Notes under the pieces: generated by a model
Database searches by the model: none
What the model was told of the DNA's origin: nothing
The model's input: only the letters and a program-made list of their open reading frames with translations
Translations under genes and position numbers: made by a program
Part shown: one piece after another, positions 55,437-62,016 of the stretch
Layout: every line of letters starts with the position of its first letter
Position numbering within the stretch: position 1 is the stretch's first letter
Origin: Desulfosarcina widdelii
GTDB taxonomy: Bacteria > Desulfobacterota > Desulfobacteria > Desulfobacterales > Desulfosarcinaceae
Reading direction: 5' to 3'
Length of the DNA stretch: 64,000 bases
Assembly: GCF_009688965.1 (NCBI RefSeq)
Contig: NZ_AP021875.1
Location: 7,111,001-7,175,000, forward strand

Positions 55437-55546
55437 GTAAGCGTTTACAGGGTGCCGTAGATGCAAGGCGCCGGGCATGCGGATGTGCCCTTTTGTACTT
55501 CAAATGCCCGGTAGCGCCGCAGATGCGGTGCCCTGTGAATGCTTAC
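55437..55546. repeat. Intergenic inverted-repeat element B (arm, GCAAGGC, hairpin, CGCAGAT, arm)
   Basis: Arms 55437-55462 (GTAAGCGTTTACAGGG onward) and 55525-55546 (its complement, 17 of 22 positions) enclose a 62-base core from GCAAGGC (55463) to CGCAGAT (55524), with an inner stem GCCGGGCAT/ATGCCCGG. It has the same architecture as element A at 39383. Direct repeats ATTGGGCC occur at 55397-55404 and 55547-55554. It overlaps the last codons of the L,D-transpeptidase. Confidence 0.82.
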
Positions 55547-57269
55547 ATTGGGCCAGCATCGGACCGACCGGCTTCTCCATACGGCAGAATAGGGTGGGCG
55601 CGGGCCGCTGGATCAGAGCCAGTTCGAGTTCGCGGTCTTGGTCGTAAATGTCTTGCCTGAAGTTTACCGCACCCGATGAATCCGCCCAGGCAGTGAAATA
55701 GACCAGATGCACCGGGATGGGCTTTTTGAGGACCACGGTTCTGTGACGGCCGCTTTCTACGGTCTCTTCCAGGCGGCTTTGGTCCCATGACTGGTCGCGA
55801 AGCAGGTACCGAGCCAGTTCCAGGGGGGACTCGAGCCTCACGCATCCGGAGGAGAACCCGCGACGGTTTTTTTCAAAGAGCGATTTTGACGGGGTGTCGT
55901 GGATGTAAACGGCCTGACTGTTGGGGAAGATGAACTTCACCTGGCCCAGGGCGTTGAGCGTGGACGGATCCTGGCGCAGGCGATAGGGGAAATAGTTTTT
56001 GGACACCCCTTCCCAGGAGATGGATTCCGGGTCGATGGGCGTTGCTGCTTCATCCCAACTGTCAAACACCTTGATTCCCTGCCGGACCAGGTAGTCAGGG
56101 TCCTCCTTGATCTTCGGTAGGATATCCTTCCTGGCAATTTTTGCCGGAACATTCCAATAGGGGTTGATTTCCAAGTAGGTCAGGTGGCCGGAAAGGTTGG
56201 GGGTCTGGCGGCCCGGCCGGCCGACGATTACGCGAATCCGTCGGATCACCCAGTCGTTTTCCACGATATTCAGCGTATAATCGGGGATGTTGACCAGCAG
56301 GTAACGTTGGCCGAAACTGTCCGGATACCAGCGACAGCGTTCCATATTCAATTTCAACTGCAGGATGCGCTTTTCGACGGGAACATTCAGCGCTGCCAGC
56401 GTCTTTTCGCCGACCACGCCGTCAGGCGTCAGTCCATGGCGATACTGGAAGCGCATGACCCCCGCTTCGACACCGGCATCGAAGTCTTCCGCCGCTTCCG
56501 GCAGGTAGGGTTGGATATCTGCAGTTGCAAGCAGCCGGCTGCGCAGCGCCGGTACGCGCGGGTCCTGATCACCCCGTCGCAGGGACGGGCCGCCATCGAC
56601 GGTTGCCCATCCCCCGCGCGAACGGATCCGTTCATATTGTTGCAGCGCTGTTTTCAGACCAGCATACGCGGGCTGGCCGGGAGGCAGGTCATCCAGAAAA
56701 TCCCACAGGCGGTTGGCATTGAACGCCGCCGCCAACTCGGCCGGAAAATCACGGTCCGGAAGTTGCTGGTCGCTGACCCAGGGCATGTGAAGGGACTGGG
56801 GTGCAATGCGACCCCGGGCAAGATCGGCGGCGTAGCGGAGCAGCGCATCGGTGAGCATCATGTCCATCTGAACGGCAGGAGAGGGTGGCATCGCCCCGAA
56901 CGATTCGTCCAATCCCATGGGCAGGCTGCCCGGATTCTCCAGGGGCGGTGGAAAATATGCCTCCGGCGCGAGACCGTTTTCCGAGGCGCTCGAAATGACC
57001 TTCAACAGGCCTTCTCCCTGCCGGGTGAGCCCATCGGTGTCCATCCATAACGTCCGGTAGCCGATCAGGCGGTAGAACCGCACCACCGGGCTCCAAAGTC
57101 TGTCCGTGGCGGCATCCGGGGCGGCGGTGTACTGCGGCGCTTCGACTGCCAGCAGGCGCTTGAGTTCGGCTGCCTCCCGAAGATGCGGGTTGTCCGCCGT
57201 CGCCGTACGCGGGGATAGGAAAAGCATGGCCGCCAGGAAAAAAATGATAGTATGCCTGTAACCCTTCAT
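55500..57269 (-). CDS. L,D-transpeptidase (YkuD) with peptidoglycan-binding domain, YcbB-like
   Basis: A 589-residue exported enzyme that makes 3-3 cross-links in peptidoglycan. Signal peptide at 1-24 (MKGYRHTIIFFLAAMLFLSP). A peptidoglycan-binding-1 type segment (FQYRHGLTPDGVVGEKTLAALN) precedes the YkuD domain with the active-site block SSGCVRLESP (catalytic Cys) and the earlier YIHDTPSKSLF (His). The ATG at 57269 has GGA six bases upstream; an in-frame ATG at 57284 and one at 57344 are alternatives. The last 19 or so residues are encoded by repeat element B. Confidence 0.9.
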   Translation of the reverse strand: MKGYRHTIIFFLAAMLFLSPRTATADNPHLREAAELKRLLAVEAPQYTAAPDAATDRLWSPVVRFYRLIGYRTLWMDTDGLTRQGEGLLKVISSASENGLAPEAYFPPPLENPGSLPMGLDESFGAMPPSPAVQMDMMLTDALLRYAADLARGRIAPQSLHMPWVSDQQLPDRDFPAELAAAFNANRLWDFLDDLPPGQPAYAGLKTALQQYERIRSRGGWATVDGGPSLRRGDQDPRVPALRSRLLATADIQPYLPEAAEDFDAGVEAGVMRFQYRHGLTPDGVVGEKTLAALNVPVEKRILQLKLNMERCRWYPDSFGQRYLLVNIPDYTLNIVENDWVIRRIRVIVGRPGRQTPNLSGHLTYLEINPYWNVPAKIARKDILPKIKEDPDYLVRQGIKVFDSWDEAATPIDPESISWEGVSKNYFPYRLRQDPSTLNALGQVKFIFPNSQAVYIHDTPSKSLFEKNRRGFSSGCVRLESPLELARYLLRDQSWDQSRLEETVESGRHRTVVLKKPIPVHLVYFTAWADSSGAVNFRQDIYDQDRELELALIQRPAPTLFCRMEKPVGPMLAQCKHSQGTASAALPGI

Positions 57270-57832
57270 TGACGATCCGATCATTGGTGCAGGATCTGCC
57301 CGAACCTGAATGAGCAGCAGGCCGGCGGAAAGACACCGTGGCAAACCCTTGGGATGAATCCGTTACCGCCCTTACATTTATTCTAGTACCCGAGGCGGTA
57401 TTCGGCAATGACAAAAATGCGGATGCTGTGTATGACCGCTTCCTTTTTCCTTTAGCACCCGAACCTGAATTCAGGGCCTTGAAACCTGATGTTTATCAAG
57501 AACCGGACCAAACTGAGGTTTGGACAAACGAAGATGGATTATTTCTAAAAAACCAGACCGTTATCATTTTCGTCGAATATAAGGTGGTTGGCGGCATGTT
57601 GGGAAATGGAAGTCGTTTTTCCCATTTTTTAGGTAATATAGACCACAGTTGGATCGAGGCTGGCCTTCGCATCGCCCTTCTTTTTGGCTTGACAAGCAAG
57701 TAACTATTATATAGCTATTTTGTAGTTATGTTATAGCCTGAACCTTCTGGGTGAATCCACTGCCCGGTGCCGGTCAATGCATGACCGGTAAGGACAGCGG
57801 ACAACCAACGCGTTGCTCTGTCAGGGTCGAAG
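57270..57832. other. Intergenic region before the bam-type cluster
   Basis: These 563 bases include an open frame of 121 codons (57338-57703) with no ribosome-binding site and no recognisable family, which I do not call. TTGACA at 57689 with TATAGC at 57710 (15-base spacer) may be a promoter for the DUF2080 gene and bamB. The region is AT-richer than the flanks. Confidence 0.4.
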
Positions 57833-58033
57833 ATGATTACCCCCAATCAGCAAATCCGTCAAAAGAAGAACGGCGGCGAGCCGGAAACCTCCCCTGTGCC
57901 CGCCAAAACCGAGTTCAGGATTTACGGGGAGGAGATGATCGAAAAAAAAGTCAAGACGAGCGGGAAAACCGGAAGGATCTATCTGCCCGGCGACTGGGTG
58001 GGTAAACAGGTGAAAATCGTTCGCATTGACTGA
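57833..58033 (+). CDS. DUF2080-type small protein
   Basis: A 66-residue protein whose C-terminal 40 residues (TEFRIYGEEMIEKKVKTSG and GRIYLPGDWVGKQVKIVRID) match the short AbrB-like DUF2080 family, first described as transposon-encoded in archaea and often found next to aldehyde:ferredoxin oxidoreductase-type genes in Desulfobacterota. Its swapped-hairpin DNA-binding function is inference. AGGG six bases before the ATG supports this start; the shorter ATG at 57935 would cut into the domain. It lies 31 bases upstream of bamB and probably shares its transcript. Confidence 0.72.
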   Translation: MITPNQQIRQKKNGGEPETSPVPAKTEFRIYGEEMIEKKVKTSGKTGRIYLPGDWVGKQVKIVRID

Positions 58034-58064
58034 GGAAAAGAGATCGAATCCGAGGGTATAAACC

Positions 58065-60074
58065 ATGAGGTACGCGGAAACAGGGCATCATTTGGAGATC
58101 GATCTGACCCGCGGTAACATCGAACGGGTTGCCACGGACCCCAAGGATACCGAGCTGTATCTGGGTGGACTGGGCACCAGTGCCAAGATCATGTGGGATC
58201 GGGTGCCCTCCGAAGTCGAGGCGTTTTCGCCCGACAACCTGCTGATTTTTGCCGCCGGCCTGTTGTGCGGCACGCCGGCGACCGGATGCAATCGCACCAT
58301 CGTAACCACCATTTCCCCGCAGACGAAGTTGCTGGCTTTCTCCATGATGGGCGGATTCTGGGCTCCGGAGTTGAAATATGCCGGCTATGACAAGGTGATC
58401 CTGCGGGGTAAATCCCCGGATCTGGTCTACATATGGATCAAGGACGACAAGGTGGAAATCCGGGACGCCAGCCATCTGAAAGGCAAAGGGGCCGTGGAGA
58501 CGGCCAACCTGATCTGCGAGGAACTGAAGGAGCCCAAGGCCCAGGTGGCCGCTATCGGTCTGGCCGGCGAGAACCGGGTCTTTTTTGCCTCCATCGAGCA
58601 GGGCCGTTCCAGCGCCAGCCGGCAGGGCATCGGGGCGGTGATGGGCGACAAAAGGGTAAAGGCCATCGCCGTGCGGGGAACCCGTGACATTCACCTGGCC
58701 CGCCCGGCCGAGTTCATGGCGCTTTGCAGCGAGGTGCTAGAATACATCAAGTTCCGCAACGAAAACCCCATACCGGGCGTCATGCCGATTCTGGCGGGCC
58801 TGGGGTCGCCCCAGGAGATGAAGGTTCACGACGAGAAATGGCATACCGAGAATTTCATGTGGGGCAATTCCCGGGAGCGCCGCAAAGGGTTCTGGAACGA
58901 GGAGATCGCCCGGGACTGGACCCAAACCATGGAGGATATGCGCACGCGGCTGATCAGTTGCTACAACTGTCCCATGACCTGCGGCGCCACCATCTCCCCG
59001 CCAGGCAAGCCGACCTACATGATGAAATGCTTTTCCAAGCTGACATACACCATGGCAGCCTACTCGAACCTGGAATTCGGCCTGGGGATCGCCCAGAGCG
59101 CCACCGAGTATGGGGTGGACGGCTTTTCGGCCCCCCAGGTGATGGCCTTTGCCCTGGAACTGCTGGAAAACGGCATTCTGAGCAAGGACGATTTTCCTGG
59201 CCTGCCCGAGGACAACGAGGGCCGCTTTCACTGGCTGCTGGACCGCATCGTCCGGCGGGAAGGCATCGGCGACGTACTGGCCGACGGCACCTACTGGGCG
59301 GCCAAAGCGATCGGCAACGGGGCCGAAGCATACGCCCACAACAACATCAAGAAGCACGAGCAGCTGCCCCTCAAACTATCCATGCTCAACCCCATCTATT
59401 TTCTGATGTACGCCACCGGTGAGAAGATGAACATCACCCAGATCGAAGGGCAGTTTCCCCAGGCGCCCTATCCCAAACGGGAGCACCGCGAAGCGTTCGT
59501 CAAGGACTGGTTCCAGGTGCCTGACGAGAAGTTCAAGCAGTATTTTCTGGACTGGGAGCCCCGCGGTGAAAAATCGATTCCCTATTACCCCACGCCCGAG
59601 ATGTGCTGCGACATCGTCGACTGGCAGGAGCGCATGCACTACATCGACGACGCCCTGGGTATGTGCGCCGGCCTCTCTTCGTTCCCGCTCAAGCCGCCCT
59701 ATCACATCCACAACTACCCGAAATTCATCTCTGCCGGAGCGGGCATCGAGATGGATGAAGAGACGTTGACCCGGGCCGCCAAGCGCTATCGAACTTTGGT
59801 GCGGGCCATCAACACCCGCCGGGGGTTGCGTCGCAAAGACGACCGGCCTCCTGAAAACCACTGGAAAAAGAGATTTCCCGAACTGGAAAAAGAACTTTTA
59901 GACACCTACTACGCTTTCAAGGGCTGGAACGAGCAGGGGATCCCCACCAAGGAATCGCTGCACGAACTGGGGCTGGACCACGTGTACGAGGAATTCGAGA
60001 AACGGGGCATCTACTCGAAAACGGACGAGCCGCCTTTGCCGGAAGATCCGGTTGAACCGGGCAAGGAGGTGTAG
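58065..60074 (+). CDS. bamB: BamB-like tungsten-dependent class II benzoyl-CoA reductase subunit (AOR family)
   Basis: A 669-residue AOR-family enzyme. The [4Fe-4S] cluster ligands are C299, C302, C306 and C534 (SCYNCPMTCG and GMCAG), the canonical AOR pattern. The sequence follows BamB closely by memory of the Geobacter protein: GGLGTSAKIMWDRVP, TPATGCNRTIV, AIGLAGENRVFFASIEQGR, LSMLNPIYFLMYATGEK and LKPPYHIHNYPKF. BamB dearomatises benzoyl-CoA to cyclohexa-1,5-diene-1-carboxyl-CoA in anaerobic aromatic degraders. GAGGG eight bases before the ATG supports the start. It is followed two bases later by bamC. Related AOR enzymes act on other CoA esters, so the substrate needs proof. Confidence 0.9.
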   Translation: MRYAETGHHLEIDLTRGNIERVATDPKDTELYLGGLGTSAKIMWDRVPSEVEAFSPDNLLIFAAGLLCGTPATGCNRTIVTTISPQTKLLAFSMMGGFWAPELKYAGYDKVILRGKSPDLVYIWIKDDKVEIRDASHLKGKGAVETANLICEELKEPKAQVAAIGLAGENRVFFASIEQGRSSASRQGIGAVMGDKRVKAIAVRGTRDIHLARPAEFMALCSEVLEYIKFRNENPIPGVMPILAGLGSPQEMKVHDEKWHTENFMWGNSRERRKGFWNEEIARDWTQTMEDMRTRLISCYNCPMTCGATISPPGKPTYMMKCFSKLTYTMAAYSNLEFGLGIAQSATEYGVDGFSAPQVMAFALELLENGILSKDDFPGLPEDNEGRFHWLLDRIVRREGIGDVLADGTYWAAKAIGNGAEAYAHNNIKKHEQLPLKLSMLNPIYFLMYATGEKMNITQIEGQFPQAPYPKREHREAFVKDWFQVPDEKFKQYFLDWEPRGEKSIPYYPTPEMCCDIVDWQERMHYIDDALGMCAGLSSFPLKPPYHIHNYPKFISAGAGIEMDEETLTRAAKRYRTLVRAINTRRGLRRKDDRPPENHWKKRFPELEKELLDTYYAFKGWNEQGIPTKESLHELGLDHVYEEFEKRGIYSKTDEPPLPEDPVEPGKEV

Positions 60075-60076
60075 CC

Positions 60077-60613
60077 GTGGCCACCGAAAAAAAGATCGTC
60101 AAAACCATCCGAATCAACGCCGATCTGTGCAACGGTTGCCGAGCCTGCGAAATGATCTGTTCGGCCTTTCACGCCCAGCCCAAATACTCGAGCAACAATC
60201 CGGCACGGGCCCGCATTCGCGTGCTGCGGCATCCGCTGCAGGACATTTATGTGCCGGTCTATGCCGGTGAGTCCGCCGGAGCCGAGTGCGCCGGGCGGGA
60301 CAAGTATATCATCGACGGCAAAGAATACGACGAGTGCGCCTTCTGCCGGGCGCCGTGTCCCTCCAGGGCCGATTTCAAGGAGCCCGATTCCGGTCTGCCC
60401 TTGAAATGCGACATGTGTGAAGGCGAAGAGGAGCCTCTCTGCGTCAAATGGTGCATCACGGACGCATTGGTCCTCGAAGAGCGGGAGGAGGAAGTTGAAT
60501 TGGCAGCCGAACAGGAGGAACTGGATATTGGCCTTGAATCACTGGCTGAGAAGTACGGGATTGAGAAGGTTGTCGATGCGGTGGCCAGGATGTCCGTGGC
60601 AAAAAAAGGCTGA
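60077..60613 (+). CDS. bamC: BamC-like ferredoxin-type electron-transfer subunit
   Basis: A 178-residue iron-sulfur protein with ferredoxin-type cysteine clusters: CNGCRACEMIC near residue 18, CAFCRAPCPS near 94, and CDMCEGEEEPLCVKWC near 115, giving three or so [4Fe-4S] sites. It carries electrons to BamB. It starts with GTG at 60077, seven bases after AAGGAGG, immediately after the bamB stop. The Cys spacing and neighbourhood match BamC. Confidence 0.88.
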   Translation: MATEKKIVKTIRINADLCNGCRACEMICSAFHAQPKYSSNNPARARIRVLRHPLQDIYVPVYAGESAGAECAGRDKYIIDGKEYDECAFCRAPCPSRADFKEPDSGLPLKCDMCEGEEEPLCVKWCITDALVLEEREEEVELAAEQEELDIGLESLAEKYGIEKVVDAVARMSVAKKG

Positions 60614-60631
60614 AAAGGAAACCATTGATTC

Positions 60632-61783
60632 GTGGAGACGGTAGCCGACTATAAAGAGATTGTCGACGAGATCAAGGCCAATGGCGGCGAGAACTTTACC
60701 CGCTGCTATCAATGCGGTTTGTGCGATGCGGTCTGCCCGTGGAATCGCTTGATCGATTTCAGCATGCGCAGGGTCGTCCGGCAGGCGACCTTCGGCATGA
60801 CCGATATCGAGAGCGAGGATATCTGGCGCTGTACGACCTGTGGACTTTGCCCCCAGCAGTGCCCCAGAGATGTGGGCCAGATCGAATCGGGCATTTCCCT
60901 GCGCCGGCTGGCCACGGAATACGGCATCTTCCCCAATGCTGTTAAACCGCTGCGGTCGGTCAGCGCCAGTTTGAGCGGTGCCGGAAACCCTCTGGGAGAA
61001 GATCGGCAGGCCCGGGGGGACTGGGGCAAGGAGCTGTCCGTCAAGCCCTTTGAAGAGGGGATGACCCTGCTCTATTTTTCCGGCTGCTACCTCAGTTACG
61101 ACCCCCGATTGAAAAAGGTCGCCCGGGCCACCGCTGCAATCCTCAACAGCGCCGGTATCGACTACGGCATTTTGGGCAACCGGGAGAGCTGCTGCGGCGA
61201 GAGCATTCGCAAAACCGGCAACGAAGAACTGTTCAAACGCCTGGCCCGGGAAAACATCAAGGCTTTCGTCGACAGCGGCGTGAAAAAAATCCTGGTCTCT
61301 TCTCCGCATTGCTACCATACCTTTAAGAACGAATACCCCGAATTCATGGTGCACTTCGAAGTGGTGCATGTGGCCCAACTCCTGGCGCAACTGATCGATG
61401 AAGGGCGGCTGGTTTTCTCCGGCGAATACTCCCGCAAGGTGGTCTATCATGACCCCTGCTACCTGGGGCGCCACAACGGCATCTACGAAGAACCGCGCAG
61501 GGTTCTTTCACAAATACCCGGTTTGACGCTGGTGGAACTGCCCGAATCCCGGGAGACCAGCCTCTGCTGCGGCGGCGGCGGCGGCCGCATCTGGATGGAA
61601 ACCGTCAAGGGTGAGCGCTTTTCCGATCTGCGGGTGGCCCAGGCCGTCGAAACCGGTGCCGAGGTTCTGGCCACGGCCTGCCCCTACTGCATCGCCAATT
61701 TCGAAGACAGCCGCTTGGCCCTGAATGATGAAAACGCACCGGAGATCAAGGATATTACCGAGATTGTGGTGGAGGCAATATAG
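60632..61783 (+). CDS. bamD: BamD-like heterodisulfide-reductase-type subunit (HdrD/HdrBC-like)
   Basis: A 383-residue fusion-type protein. N-terminal ferredoxin-like domain with CYQCGLCDAVCPWN and CTTCGLCPQQCPRD (two [4Fe-4S] sites), then two CCG domains (GNRESCCGES and SLCCGGGGGRIWMET, plus HDPCYLG and ACPYCIANF) that hold the non-cubane clusters of HdrB-type subunits. GTG start at 60632. In the Bam complex BamD passes electrons between BamC and BamE. The gap to the next gene (233 bases) contains a palindromic repeat. Confidence 0.88.
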   Translation: METVADYKEIVDEIKANGGENFTRCYQCGLCDAVCPWNRLIDFSMRRVVRQATFGMTDIESEDIWRCTTCGLCPQQCPRDVGQIESGISLRRLATEYGIFPNAVKPLRSVSASLSGAGNPLGEDRQARGDWGKELSVKPFEEGMTLLYFSGCYLSYDPRLKKVARATAAILNSAGIDYGILGNRESCCGESIRKTGNEELFKRLARENIKAFVDSGVKKILVSSPHCYHTFKNEYPEFMVHFEVVHVAQLLAQLIDEGRLVFSGEYSRKVVYHDPCYLGRHNGIYEEPRRVLSQIPGLTLVELPESRETSLCCGGGGGRIWMETVKGERFSDLRVAQAVETGAEVLATACPYCIANFEDSRLALNDENAPEIKDITEIVVEAI

Positions 61784-61815
61784 TTGGTGGCATGGAACTT
61801 TATCCAGTTAGCAAA

Positions 61816-61933
61816 TACCAAATCACAAAATCCAAATCACAAATAAAAAACAATGTCCAAATTCGAAACTCCAATTCGTCGGTGTTTGGTTCTTTTTGAA
61901 GATTGAATATTGGAATTTATTTGAGATTTGGTG
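61816..61933. repeat. AT-rich palindromic intergenic repeat inside the bam cluster
   Basis: TACCAAATCACAAAATCC onward on the left and TTGGAATTTATTTGAGATTTG onward on the right are imperfectly complementary (CAAATC...AAATAAA against TTTATTTGAGATTTG). The style, CAAATC/TTTGGTGCTTG with AAATTCC, resembles a dispersed AT-rich repeat that I recall from other genomes. It has no open frame and no transposase. Confidence 0.65.
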
Positions 61934-62016
61934 CTTGTAGGTTGTTATTTCAGCAATCGAATGGGTTGATTTTCTAAAATGCGCTAAATGACTTTCGGCA
62001 ACAAAAGGAATTTCCT

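Noticed and set aside
57338..57703. 121-codon plus-strand frame before the bam cluster
   Set aside because: No ribosome-binding site, no recognisable family, and it begins inside the upstream in-frame extension of the divergent L,D-transpeptidase gene. It could be an ORFan but I cannot support it.
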